NCBI GenBank assembly: GCA_032718475.1 | Contig: JAUCBJ010007764.1 | Coordinates: 1 to 49,617, forward strand | From: Nemertoderma westbladi | Lineage: Eukaryota > Xenacoelomorpha > Nemertodermatida > Nemertodermatidae | DNA: 49,617 bases | Direction of reading: 5' to 3' | Shown here: one piece after another, positions 32,571-43,382 of the stretch | How positions within the stretch are numbered: the stretch's first letter is position 1 | Layout: each line of letters opens with the position of its first letter | Program-made: the position numbers and the translations under genes | The notes under the pieces: model-generated | What the model was told of the DNA's origin: nothing | Database searches by the model: none | The model's input: the letters and a program-made list of their open reading frames with translations, nothing else

Positions 32571-32716
32571 ATACTAAGTCGTTCGCACGCGTTAGTTAAG
32601 TCGTTCGCACGACTTAGTATGCCGTTCGCACGACGACTTAGTAAGTCGTTCGCACGAGTTACTAAGTCGTTCGCACGAGTTACTAAGTCGTTCGCACGCG
32701 TTAGTTAAGTCGTTCG
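32571..32716 (-). repeat. Outer tandem array, right arm (GTCGTTCGCACG units)
   Basis: Seven units of the same repeat as 30413-31550 in the opposite orientation, with linkers GTTAGTTAA, TTAGTA and TTACTAA. It ends at GTCGTTCGTGGCG. Confidence 0.9.
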
Positions 32717-33084
32717 TGGCGTAGATATGAACAACAACCATATAGCAATAATATGATATACATATAATGTAGCTATAACCCAGCTATATAGCTGTAGTAA
32801 ATATGTGGCACCTGTACCACATCGGTACCGGTACCTAAGAAACAGTACTGCACTCCCCAACACCTAATCACAATACTGTCCTAACCCAGTAACCGGTACC
32901 CTAGGCTATATCCATAATAATAATAAGCCATAGGCTAATAAGGCCATGTACTGTAGTACTTACTACCACATCTCTCTTTCCCAATAATTTTATAAAGTAT
33001 CTTATAAAGGTTATACTAAAATTAATCAAAACCTAAGTAATTTACTTTCAGTTTAAAGGCGTTTACGCTTAGGGCGAATGCATC
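32717..33084. other. Spacer between foldback element and gypsy remnant
   Basis: AT-rich with CGGTACCGGTACC (about 32824) and AACCGGTACC (about 32891). A 3' LTR for the adjacent gypsy element would be expected here, but none can be recognised. Confidence 0.4.
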
Positions 33085-33594
33085 TCAATGGGCGACCCAG
33101 TCTTCTCCTATGTATCGGGGATTTGGCTTAATAATACGCGTTGGGTATCGTCGCATTGTTGGAATGGTAACGGATTGAGGGACCACCTCAGCGGCTGTCG
33201 TGGACGTGGGTGGCCGAATAGGGTCGGGGACTGGAACCACCATGGACGTGTTGGTAGGTCCACCACCAATTCGTATTGGTTGAATTGGCCGCATAAATAC
33301 TCGATTACGACGTAGATAAGAACCATTATCGAATTTCACCATGTAATCGTGTTTTTCTAGAATTTTGTCGACAGTTCCTTTATAATTCCAAAGTTTACTT
33401 CTTGGGTCTTGTATTATTACACGACATCCAATATGCAAGGGACGTAACAACCGTGTATGAGAATCATATTGATCACGCCGAAGCATAATATTGTTTTCAG
33501 ACATTCGTTTCCGTGTAGGAGAGGTGAAATCATCAATTTCATATGCCATTTCATGACGTGGCAGAGTTTCATATAATCGTCTCCCAAACCCCAA
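33085..33594 (-). pseudogene. Gypsy integrase C-terminal region
   Basis: Contains LRPLHIGCRVIIQDPRSKLW and KHDYMVKFDNGSYLRRNRVF, the barrel-like C-terminal domain of gypsy integrases, and a Pro-rich tail ending RRYPTRIIKP...EDWVAH. It is in a different frame from the integrase core, with a shift near 33590. Confidence 0.85.
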
Positions 33595-34268
33595 ACATTA
33601 GTTCTGCTGGTGCTAATCCAGAATCACGATTAGTGTTATTGAGAGAAATTAGACCACGTGCAAGTTGATCACGGTTTAGTTGACCATTGAGATCAATGCA
33701 GTTTTTTATTAGTTTTTTCGCTTGTTTAACATAATTTTCTGCACGACCATTTGTACGAGGTAAATTCGGAGATGTCGTTTTATCAGTAATCAACCATGCA
33801 TACAGAAATTCTTCAAATGATTTCGAATTAAATGGGGGCCCGCCATCATGATATAGTTGTAATGGGCGACCAAAATGTTGAAATATTTCTCGTAGATGGT
33901 TAGTGATACATTTTGTGTCGGAATGGATTCCACATTCTTTGATAAAGATCCATCCAGTATGTTCATCAGCGACAACTAGATATTTCTTTCCAGCCACATC
34001 TCCAAGGTCAGCATGTAAAATTTGCATTGCAATTGTTTCACGTTCACATTGTTCCCGGTATAATGGTTCAGCGCGCTGCGATAATTGGTAAGTAGAGCAA
34101 CGGCAGTTTTCAATTTTCAGTGCTATGTCACGTCGAATTGTTGGCCACCAAACAGAAGAATCAGCATTAGCCAGAGTGCGGGTTTGCCCTTGGTGCCCAG
34201 CATGAAGGGCTTCCAAAATGCTGGGACGTTCATCTTTGGGAATTATGTAGTAAACAATGCCCTTTAAG
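33590..34268 (-). pseudogene. Gypsy integrase zinc-binding and DDE core
   Basis: Zinc-binding end ALHAGHQGQTRTL...WWPTIRRDI, where the second Cys of the HHCC set appears replaced (CSTY instead of CSTC). Then the core with all three acidic positions: HADLGDVAGKKYLVV, LYHDGGPPFNS and RTNGRAENYVKQ. It is joined to RNase H only through a frameshift near 34262. Confidence 0.87.
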
Positions 34269-34836
34269 AATTAAACCATCAGCATCCAATAATAGGCTAT
34301 AACGAGCATTCCAATAAGGACGTAAATCAATATCAAGTTGCGATTTGTGGATTGGAAAGCCTTCTCCCAACAATAGGGACTTTAATTTCATATATTCCAT
34401 ATCATTGTCTGCAGAAGTTTTCAATAGTTCAATTTGCTTATCCATTGACGGTCCACATTCACTAGAACAAGCATAGACAACCTGCAATTCACTGGAGGCT
34501 AATGCCGTTATAATACATGAATCGATTTCAGTATCATCAGATACACTGATATCTTCAGGAGATGGATCATATCTTGTAATACGACTCAGAGCATTAGCGC
34601 ATAGGTTTCGGGTACCTGCAATATGAACTACATTCATATTAAATCTATTAAGTTTAGTTTTAATTTTCAGCAGTCGTATATTTTCAACATCATTTAATGT
34701 TTGTCTGTTAAAGATCGATATAAGGGGTAAGTGATCAGTGTAAACATCAAATTCACGGAGGCCATCTAATTTCAAGCGACATTTTATCGCTACAGCCCGG
34801 CTAATGGAGGGTCTGGCAATAGTTCTTGAATGGCTT
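34230..34836 (-). pseudogene. Gypsy RNase H (C-terminal part) and tether
   Basis: The sequence KCRLKLDGLREFDVYTDHLPLIS (matching the KCR.YL.GL..F...TDH.PL pattern) and AGTRNLCANALSRI (the N..ADALSR pattern) identify the end of an RNase H domain. The N-terminal catalytic Asp region is missing at the LINE boundary near 34840. Confidence 0.85.
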
Positions 34837-34848
34837 CTATCTGTTTAA

Positions 34849-37378
34849 ATGGCTACCGACTCTATCACAGGTGCTTTTGTTAACAAGCCCTTGACTGTGA
34901 TTTCCTATAATAGTACTGGCTTTAGTTCTGATAAACAGGAGTTTATTAAATTCCTCGCCCTAAGTGCAGACATTATTTTACTGCAAGAACACTTTATATT
35001 AAAAGATAATACTAATTATATTAAACGCCATTTTAGCGACTTTGATGCGTTTATAGAACCAGCTATATACAATAACGATAATCAGCAAGGTCGTCCAGTT
35101 GCGGGACTTTGTATATTAATTAAGAAAACATTAGCTAAATTTGTTCACCCCATTAAAACAAATAATTTCCGTTTACAGGCCATAAATTTATCTCTCCCAG
35201 ATAAACAGTTTGTAATTATAAATAGTTATTTTCCCGTAGATACACGAACAGTCGATTTGAGTTTAGTTAGCGATAATTTGCTGCAAATTATTAACGATAT
35301 AAGAAATATTATTAGTGACTCGAATGGTCACTTCTTTTTGGGGGGTGACCTTAATACTGATTTTGCAAGACATACAGCACATGTTTCGCTGGTTAATTCT
35401 TTTGTTTCAGATTATAGCCTAAATGTTTTATGGGATTATTTCGATGTTGATTATACTTTTATGTGCTCACTTAATAATATTTTATATACGTCAACAATTG
35501 ATCATTTCTTAGTTTCACAATCCATTTTAAATTCATGTACAGAAGCGGGAGTAGTTCACTCTGGAGCCAATTTATCGAATCATTCACCGGTGTATTTTAA
35601 ACTTAGTTTAGGCGATATTAATTGTAATATATCTTCACGGGAGAATAGTGAAGGTAAATTAAACTTTTCGAGAGCAACTAATGAACAAAAACAACTGTTT
35701 AAGCAAACCCTAATAGAGGGTTTATCAGATCATTCGTTGAATTGTGCAGACTGTAATAATGTTTTTTGTAATAATGATAGTCATTGTAGTGACATTGACT
35801 CGTATGCTTATAATATTTTAGAATCTTTAAATTCGGCGACCGAAAGTATTCCTATATTTTGCAGTAAAAGTAATAATAATACTACTTTACCGGGTTGGAA
35901 CGAACATGTTCGCCCATATAAAGAGGATGCCTTGTTTTGGCACAGTGTTTGGGTGTTGGCCGGTAGGCCGAATGCGAGCAGTAGTAATGGAAATATTTTT
36001 CATATGAGACGCACTTCTAGGTTGCAATATAAATATGCTGTCCGGCGTTTAAAATCGAAGGTTGACAAAGTACGTAAGGATAAGTTTATGGAGGCTTGTT
36101 TAACGAGCAATGGTGATATATTTACTGAAATTAGGAAATTACGCGGTAAATCGTCTAAGGAATATAGTACAGTTGTAGATGGTGAATCTGATGACGCATC
36201 TATTGCTAATGTGTTTGCGTCTATATATAATAATTTATATAATCAAGATTATGGTTCTGAGCTGGATTCCCTGTCAGCAGATATTAATGTCAAATTATCC
36301 GGTTATAATGCGAATAATGATTTAATTACACCACAGTTAGTCTCTATGGCCATCCACAAGCTCAAAGCTAATAAATCTGATGCTACATATAATTTTAACT
36401 CTGATTGTTTTATTTTTGCAAACTCGGAATTGGCAGACCATTTGTGTATTCTATTCAACTCATTTTTATATCATGGTTACGTTCCTTTGCTGTTATTGAA
36501 ATCTGCAATAATACCACTGATTAAAGATAAGTTAGGAGATAGTGCCTCATCCTCTAATTATAGAGCAATAGCATTGTCTTCCTTAGTATTAAAGATTTTT
36601 GAGTGGGTAGTTATTATATCTCAACGTGATTCACTTAAGTTAGATGAGCTGCAATTTGGTTTCCAACCAGATTCCAGTACTTCTATGTGTAGCTGGGCTG
36701 CGAAAGAATGCATATCGTTCTTGGAATATTAATGTTAGAACTGTGTTTAAGTTACCGTACAACACCCATAGGTTTATAGTAGAAGGTTTGGCACATTTTC
36801 CGTATCCAACATCCATGTTATGTAGTCGTCTCTTAAAGTTTTCGGATACGGTCCTTCTTAGCAAGAAACCGTCGATACGTTTCCTTGCGAACTTGGTATT
36901 TTTTGATTGTAGGACAGTGAGTGGTGCAAATCTTAAACGTATTAGTAATCATTGTAATCTTGATAGTAATTTTATTGTTCGTGCAGATATTTTTAATAAA
37001 AAGTGGTATTTAAACAGTGAAAACGTGAACTTAGTAGACACATGTAGAGAGATTATTGAGTGCCGCCACAATAATCTTGAAGTACCTGGTTTTGAGCAAG
37101 AGGAACTTGAAGTTATTCTTAAACATATTTGTGTTAGTTAGGCCGTTAATAGGTTCAAGTTAAATAGCCATATATTTATATTTACAATCATATTTCTTTT
37201 GGTACAGGCGTTGTTGTGCTAAGCTCATCCGCTTACATTATCTTTTCGTGCACTGTATTAATTAATAAATTTTCTCTATGTTTGTGCTACCTACATTAAT
37301 TACTTAATTACTTAGGAGCTGTACTATTATGTATCTTAAACATAATATGTATGATGATAATTAATAATAATAATAATA
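34849..37378 (+). mobile_element. CR1/L2-like LINE ORF2 with the RT core deleted
   Basis: Frame 34849-36732 (627 codons) starts with an endonuclease: VISYNSTGF, LLQEHF (catalytic Glu47), GGDLNTDF (Asp167, Asn169) and STIDHFL (Asp218/His219), while the last motif is SNH (243-245) instead of SDH. It continues into the first RT blocks (SNYRAIALSSLVLKIFEWVV, QFGFQPDSSTSM) and then breaks near 36705. The sequence jumps into frame 36644-37141 with the element's C-terminal domain (WNINVRTVFKLPYNTHRF). The RT palm including the YxDD box, some 200 residues, is missing. The 3' end is a TAA-repeat tail (about 37357-37378), as in CR1/L2-type elements. It lies inside the minus-strand gypsy. Confidence 0.9.
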
Positions 37379-37917
37379 GTCGGGTTGGAAAGTTGGGATT
37401 GTAGTATGAAAGATATTTCCCTGTACTGAGTAATGTACGAGCACGATCAAATACTAATTGATGATCTTCATTCCATTGGAAAACTACATTATTGCGATCC
37501 AAATGGCGCAGTGGTTCAAGCATCTGCGTCAATGTTGAGTCAAAATCACCAACTTGATTCACTAAACCAAAGAATGATTTCAATTCTTTACGATTTCGAG
37601 GCGATGGGAATTCACGAATATCATTGGTTAAATTGGGATCAATACAAAAAGAACCATGAGTGATACTAAAGCCACCAAACAATACTTGAGGTTTAGCAAA
37701 TTGGACTTTGGATTTGTAACTTTGTCAGTAAAATTTGTCAGAAACATGTTGGATATAACGTGATTGTGGTTGGCGATTTTTACACATACGACTAAAATGG
37801 TTGAGTTGTCCACAATTAGTACATGTTTTCCCATTTGCAGGACAATTTTTTTTTATTTATAAAAATTTACAGTATGGTAAACATTATAAATTTAACTATG
37901 GAAATGATGAATGAAAT

Positions 37918-38136
37918 GACTTCGAATACCTCGGAGTTACCCTTCAGACATCTTTATCATTCACTACCCACATAAAGCTAAAGAAAATTAAAGCATCTGG
38001 AAATATTGGGTCGTTGGAGCAAAGCAGCATTTGCAATTTGCGTTTATTATCCATATCCATGGACATCGCCATTAAAATATTTAATATAAAAATATATCGT
38101 TTGCATTACAGTAGTAACAATCATTCACAGAAATAG
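37918..38136 (+). pseudogene. Non-LTR reverse-transcriptase C-terminal fragment
   Basis: An open stretch of 72 codons begins DFEYLGVTLQTSLSFTTHI and continues with a helical part ending SISMDIAIKIFNIKI. This is the F.YLG..LQTS.SF..HI block that follows the catalytic core in many LINE reverse transcriptases. It ends at TAG 38134-38136. It is isolated and unrelated to the frame of the neighbouring LINE. Confidence 0.65.
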
Positions 38137-39830
38137 GCCCGCTGTTCACTCTTTGCTACAATACCGGCAATATTATATTTCTTGGATAAAAAATCCTAAC
38201 TAAGATAATACATAACGAATAATACAAAGCTGTACAACACACCAAGTAGCTATACAATGTTGAAACGGTCGACGCTACTCAGTGAAAATAGTTTTAACAA
38301 TACCTTAGGCAGGTAGAGAGTCTCGGGAGCTTCGAGACTCTGCCAAAACGAGCACGCGAGCTTTCGGGCGCTCGAGACCCAGCTCTTGAGAATCCAAAGG
38401 CTCTTCTTCGTTTGCTCGAGAGTCCGATAATTCGGCCCCTGTGTTTATTGCGCCATCATCAGCGCTACAGAAATATAATCTTATAGAAAGACATAGAATC
38501 TTATAGAACGCAACAGAATACAAGCCAATGGAATTAGAGTGGAATGAATAAACCAATCGTACAGTAGATTGTTGCGTTGTTGCGCCAATGCAGACGATTC
38601 CGCTGTAGCAGTGTTGCGCCGTGTTGCGTGTTTTCCAGGAAGCCAAAAAGGTTTGTAATTTTAGTGCATTTCCGCTTCGAGCAGCACTATTTAAAATAGT
38701 GAATTTTATGGATTTTTTTTCACGAAATGTCATGTCAATATCTATATCGGAATTGGCTATCTATTTGACATCTCTTGTAATAAACTATTGTATAATCCTA
38801 TATGGAAGTGATTTTATCGTTTTATGTATCGATTTTGTATGGTATGGCTGATTGAACATTTAAAAAATGGAAATAATTGATCAGCCATTCAATCAGCTAC
38901 CGTAATTTTGTGTGTTTTAATTACTATACAGTATACCAAAGTAATCAGATATTACAGTAATTAAGCTGCTACAGTAGTGTTAGTCAGTTAGTAATCGAGT
39001 AAGCCATATAATATTATATGGTACAATACCAGGCATAATATATGCAAGAAAAATAAAAAAACATAGTATAACTGTATAAGTGGATTAGTTTAATTACAAT
39101 AATGTACTGTAAATTAAATATTTATAGTTAAGTCTGGTTTAGTATTAAACATACTGTATTTATACAATATCTCATTGAAGTACTTGCCACGTAAGTAATA
39201 TTCAATGTGGGCAAAATGCAGGTCTCACATATCAGTTCATCACCCACGCGTTTTATTCACACAACTTTTATAATACCAACCACTTCGTGCAACGGGGTGT
39301 AAATGCTACGCCGTAACGCCGACAACCGACGCCAACACCCGACAACCTTATTAAAGCTAATTAATTAATGTTCTTTATTAATTATTGAGGGTAAGGAACA
39401 GGTTACAGTGGAAGGTTAGTCTAACCAAAACAATAAACGAGAGTTTAAGAACTCAGGTTACATTTTCATATTTGCTGTTGTCGGCAGTGGTTGCCGGTTG
39501 CCCTGACTGCTCCCGGTATAACTTGTATAATTAGGCAGTCAAGGCCAGTAAGGGTAGAGTAATGCCTAATAGAATAGTGAATACAGATACTGATAGATAT
39601 GGATTAATATGGTAACCTGAACTTTTTTAAGTTAGCAATATTCCATTCTCATTGACTCTGTGTTAAACAGGATTAACGTATTGGTTGCTGTTTAGTAGCA
39701 GCTTTCTCCAACTACATTTCTTATTTTTTACAAAATGGAATAATGTTAACTGGAAAAGCCACGATCTAGATCTAAGCACCAGTTATCAGACTGTAGCCAA
39801 CTCGCTACCTGCACTGGTGCTACTACATAC
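38137..39830. other. Intergenic, no gene recognised
   Basis: A CT/GA-rich segment near 38305-38440 (GAGCTTCGAGACTC, GGGCGCTCGAGACC) and AT-rich DNA elsewhere. Frames on both strands look like chance openings. A stretch at 39401-39438 shares the end TCTAACCAAAACAATAAAC with 43728-43765. Confidence 0.45.
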
Positions 39831-40621
39831 TACAGTACAGCAGTACTGTACTGCAGGTACTGTGTAGGCCTACCTGGTGTACCGTAACCGCACTCTGGTA
39901 CTGTCAGACTGTGGTACCAGTCAAGCTAGTGTACTGACTGGTGCATGGTGTGTCAGTGTGTGATTTGATTTATTAACAGATAGGGCTACTGAGACACCGG
40001 CAGACCGGTACATCGGTATGGAGTATTTCTGTATTTATACCCCCCTGTTTTCGATTCGATTACAGCCTTCTGGCAGTCTGGCCTTATTAGTATTACTGTA
40101 TTATTATAGTTTTACTAAAACTTCAGAACTTCCAGTCCAGTCTGCCAGTGGGTACCAGGGTTAGGGTTCAGGCTGTCCACTGTCAGGGTACCACTGGCAA
40201 CTGCTGAACTGGTACCAGAGCCAGTGACCAGTCTGCCAGTTGGCAGTACTGCAGTACAGTACCTACCGGTACAGCAGTACAGACCTAAGTACCAGATTCT
40301 GCACGCCTGACGCCTGACTTTTTTTACAATACTGGTAGGCCAACCGCCCTCTGGCCCTACCGGTACCGGTAGTGTTTCAGTGTTTACTGTCTGACTGTCA
40401 CTGTTGTACAGCGCAGGTTCAAATTACAGAATTAGAGTAAAGTTTTAATTTTGTTGTTTTATTTTTTCGGTTTTTAAGTTTGTATGTTCTTTAAACACTA
40501 TCAGACCATCTGAGATCTGAGATCTGACTATTCTCGCTGAGTATGGAGTACCTACCGTACTTTATGACCTTAGTAACTTTAAACAGTCCACAGTCAGACA
40601 GTCAGTACAGCAGTACCGGTA
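39831..40621. promoter_or_regulatory. Region dense in ACCGGTA, GTACTGCAGTAC and GGCCTAC words
   Basis: Many overlapping short palindromic words: TACCGGTACCGGTA at about 40357, CTACCGGTACAGCAGTAC at about 40262, and CAGTACTGTACTGCAG at about 39840. Such words recur near the starts of several genes in the window. No coding segment. The regulatory label is a guess from position, 0.9-1.7 kb upstream of PUS7. Confidence 0.25.
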
Positions 40622-41230
40622 GGCCCGTATGCTAAGTGATTTTTTTGTGCGCCGAACGCGACGCGGCGCAGAAAAAAATGTGCGCCTGCGCAGTCGAAAA
40701 CAGTCAGACAGTGCAAAATCCGCGTGCGCAGCAGAAAAACTGCGCGAGATTGGCGCGCGCAGCAGAAATTCTGCGCGAGATTGGCGCGCACAGCAGAAAT
40801 ACTGCGCGAAATCTCCTACCACCTGACCACGTACCTCTGTACCTGCCTGCCTACTGCCAGACTGCTGTACTGGCCTAAAGCTGTTAAAGCACACCAAGCA
40901 GCCAAGTAGCAAGTACTGAAGTAGGAGGCTTATTATTTCAGTATTTCTTACAGTCTTATCTGTATTGTCATTACCCTGTTACCGGTAGTCGGCAGACTGC
41001 CAGGGGTAGCGGGTAGGTCTACTTACCGGTACTGACTTAGTGCTGTAATGCAAGTCTGAGCCGTGCTATCAATTTTCTGCGCCTGCGCCTGTCGCGCCGC
41101 GCTCTAAATTTTCTGCGCCTGCGCGCTGCTCGGCGCTGCGCTCTCAATTTTCTGCGCCTGCTCCAAATTCTGGAAAAAATTGTGCGCCGAACGCGTTCGG
41201 CGTACATGCCCTACTTAGCAGAATGGCCGG
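40622..41230. mobile_element. GC-rich foldback-like element upstream of PUS7
   Basis: Two GC-rich blocks in opposite orientation (40640-40815 with GCGCGCAGCAGAAATT units; 41070-41200 with AATTTTCTGCGCCTGCGC units) flank an AT-richer middle. The ends pair partly (TATGCTAAGT at about 40628 with ACTTAGCAGA at about 41213). The left block has a 31-bp tandem repeat (40740-40801, then a partial copy to 40812). CGCCGAACGCGTTCGGCG near 41185 is a perfect palindrome. TGCGCCTGCGC, one base from the NRF1 consensus, occurs several times. It may be a mobile element, a CpG-rich promoter, or the first acting as the second. Confidence 0.5.
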
Positions 41231-41486
41231 TAGGCCTACTTTAAAATACTACATACTACTCCCCCTATCTGCCTATTACATACTGACATAGGCCTACCCC
41301 TGTACCCTACAGCACAGCCCTACCAGCCTACATAGTCAGATACCGGTAGTAAAGCCAGACAGCCAGAAAGCTGTAAACTAAATTAATACAGAAATAAATT
41401 ACGTAGGAGCTTATGCGTGCGGAAGCTTAGGCCTACTGAATAACAACAAAACAACTATCCAACAGTCGAAATCGGTATCGGTACCT

Positions 41487-43382
41487 ATGTATTCAATCAC
41501 AGAAAATGACGTGGAATGTTCTGCTCCTGCGAAAAAGCTATTGAAACTTTCTGAAGATTTCAATACTGTGGCTGAGAACGAACAATGTAAGGCGGATGTA
41601 GTTGACATTACTACCGAATATTTTGCTGAAGAGGAAGACAAGGATAATGATAACGACCTTCCAAATATTTCCGTTTATAAACGACAAGAAATCGATGTTG
41701 GAATCTCAGAATTTATTTCCCCCGATTGTGGATTTACTGGGATATTAAAGGAACGAATAAGTGATTTTATAGTTAATGAAATTGATTCCCTCGGCAAGGT
41801 CGTTGAACTCACCGATTTATCGCTGAGTGTCGGTTCCATGGAAACCGATCTGTCGTTAAAGGCTCCATCGGAAAGTGATATTAACCTCGGAGAATTTGTG
41901 TTTCCGGAAAACATTGAGGCCGATATAGAAAAGTTGAATTGTTGCGTTAAAGAAGACGAAGTGACTATAGGGAAGGTTGCTTTTAGCGCCCCTACAGACA
42001 AAGATGCTCGAGGTAAAATACACGAATATATTCGGGCGAAATACCCGCGATGCGAAAGCACAACCATGACTGACAGCGAGGGGCGAACTACAATAAGCGT
42101 AGAACGTAAATCCTCTACCAGTCGCAAACACTGGCGGACAAAACGCCCACAATCGCTCGACACAAAATACATTATATTCCACCTCTATAAGTTCAACCAC
42201 AACACGCAGGAATGCGTTTCGCGAATAGCCAGAGCGATCCACTTGAGACCGAAATCCTTCGGATTCGCTGGAACTAAAGACAAGCGAGGGATTACAGTAC
42301 AGCGAGTCAGCGTTCATCATTCCTCTATGAAACAACTACAGAACGCTAAACTTCCTCCTGGAGTCGTCATCGGCAACTATTCCTTCTCGCCTTGTCAACT
42401 CAATTTGGGGGATCTGTGGGGGAACCGTTTCCGGGTAATTCTTCGGAACTGTTCCGTATCCGATGGAGGAACGTTCCACGAGGTGGTGGAACGCTGTTGC
42501 GACTCGTTGGGAACTCGAGGGTTTATTAACTACTTCGGTATGCAACGGTTTGGTTGCTATGCGACGGCTACGCACTGCGTCGGGCGGGCGCTACTCCAAC
42601 GCGATTGGAACGCCGCTGTCGACTTAATTCTGAAATCAAAATTTGAATCGAGAGTTGAAATAACCAAAGATTACTGGTGGAAAGACGATGTTATTGTTAA
42701 AGATATCGTAGAAAATCGGCCGCAATGCGTCTCCTTCTTTGACGTCGAATTCAATATCCTTAAACATCTCGCCAAGCACGGAGGTAGCAACGCTCTGGGT
42801 GCCTTGGAAACCCTCCAACGCAACCAACTGCTCCTATATCTCCATAGCTACCAGGCGTTTATTTGGAATTCTGTGGTTTCCCAACGTTTAAGACTTACTG
42901 AACGTCCGGCGACCGCAGTACTGGTGGGCGACTTAATTAGGAAAGATAATACAGTTGTCTGCGTTACCGAGGAGAACTACAGTCAGTACTCGATAGAAGA
43001 TGTTGTCATTCCGCTTCCGGGTTCCGAAGTTAAATATCCCGCCAATGATTGCTTCAAGTGGATGCTGGATTATATCAATAGGGACAGTTTGGATGTAAAT
43101 AGTTTAAAGTTCCGTAACTGCGACAAACCGTTACCAGGTAGTTACAGACACATTATATCGAAACCGAAGTATTTTACTTGGGATATTATAAAATATTCCG
43201 ATCCGAAGTTGCCCCTGTTATTATCGGACACAGACGTTATTGAAGGTAAAGTTCTACCAGCTTCTATTCCAGATGGGAATTTAACCGCTTTGCGATTGGA
43301 GTTCTCGTTAAGCAGCTCATCTTACGCGACTATGGCGATTCGCGAACTCACTAAAGTTGATTCAGTTACTTTGTGTACGTAA
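41487..43382 (+). CDS. PUS7: tRNA/mRNA pseudouridine synthase PUS7 (TruD family), intronless
   Basis: A complete 631-codon frame, near the length of human PUS7. It converts uridine to pseudouridine in tRNA (position 13 and others) and in mRNA within UNUAR contexts. Residues 1-75 are acidic and probably disordered. The conserved start FTGILKERISDFIVNEI (83-99) follows, then motif I FGFAGTKDKRGITVQ with the catalytic Asp265, motif II NYFGMQRFG (348-356), the TruD-specific insertion with QNQLLLYLHSYQAFIWN-like sequence (about 446-461), and the conserved end RLEFSLSSSSYATMAIREL (603-621). Every key residue is present, so it is expected to be active in the nucleus and cytosol. There are no introns, while vertebrate PUS7 has many. 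ACAD9-like follows 620 bp downstream on the same strand. Confidence 0.96.
   Translation: MYSITENDVECSAPAKKLLKLSEDFNTVAENEQCKADVVDITTEYFAEEEDKDNDNDLPNISVYKRQEIDVGISEFISPDCGFTGILKERISDFIVNEIDSLGKVVELTDLSLSVGSMETDLSLKAPSESDINLGEFVFPENIEADIEKLNCCVKEDEVTIGKVAFSAPTDKDARGKIHEYIRAKYPRCESTTMTDSEGRTTISVERKSSTSRKHWRTKRPQSLDTKYIIFHLYKFNHNTQECVSRIARAIHLRPKSFGFAGTKDKRGITVQRVSVHHSSMKQLQNAKLPPGVVIGNYSFSPCQLNLGDLWGNRFRVILRNCSVSDGGTFHEVVERCCDSLGTRGFINYFGMQRFGCYATATHCVGRALLQRDWNAAVDLILKSKFESRVEITKDYWWKDDVIVKDIVENRPQCVSFFDVEFNILKHLAKHGGSNALGALETLQRNQLLLYLHSYQAFIWNSVVSQRLRLTERPATAVLVGDLIRKDNTVVCVTEENYSQYSIEDVVIPLPGSEVKYPANDCFKWMLDYINRDSLDVNSLKFRNCDKPLPGSYRHIISKPKYFTWDIIKYSDPKLPLLLSDTDVIEGKVLPASIPDGNLTALRLEFSLSSSSYATMAIRELTKVDSVTLCT

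Larger units (their letters stand above)
30413..32716. mobile_element. Modular foldback transposon carrying an integrase-core fragment
   Basis: Symmetric structure. An outer array of CGTGCGAACGAC units (30413-31550) is followed by an inner inverted repeat (31565-31709), a middle segment with an integrase-like frame (32106-32378), the inner inverted repeat again (32421-32566) and an outer array of GTCGTTCGCACG units (32571-32716). The right outer array is in inverted orientation to the left one, because the loop bases GCGA versus TCGC give the unit a direction. This outer-domain/inner-domain layout is known from Drosophila FB and sea-urchin TU foldback elements. The left array is far longer (1.14 kb) than the right (0.15 kb). 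No target duplication was identified. Confidence 0.75.
33085..37850 (-). mobile_element. Ty3/gypsy element, internally deleted and split by a LINE
   Basis: On the minus strand, reading from 37850 down, the order is: a Gag zinc knuckle CTNCGQLNHFSRMC (about 37820-37779); then almost directly the end of the reverse transcriptase (37700-37380, GGFSITHGSF, ELKSFFGLVNQVG); a LINE insertion (34849-37378); the end of RNase H (about 34836-34600); integrase (34268-33590); and the integrase C-terminal region (33594-33085). Protease and the RT palm with its catalytic aspartates are missing between the knuckle and the RT thumb, and part of RNase H is missing at the LINE junction. No LTR is found. It is dead. 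Confidence 0.88.

Noticed and set aside
38305-38733. Minus-strand frame of 142 codons
   Set aside because: Low complexity at the end (ESRSSRDS), no similarity recognised and no conserved neighbour; treated as chance.
40681-41160. NRF1-regulated promoter as a firm call
   Set aside because: Motifs match with one mismatch and lie in repeated, inverted blocks that look like a mobile element; reported only as a question.
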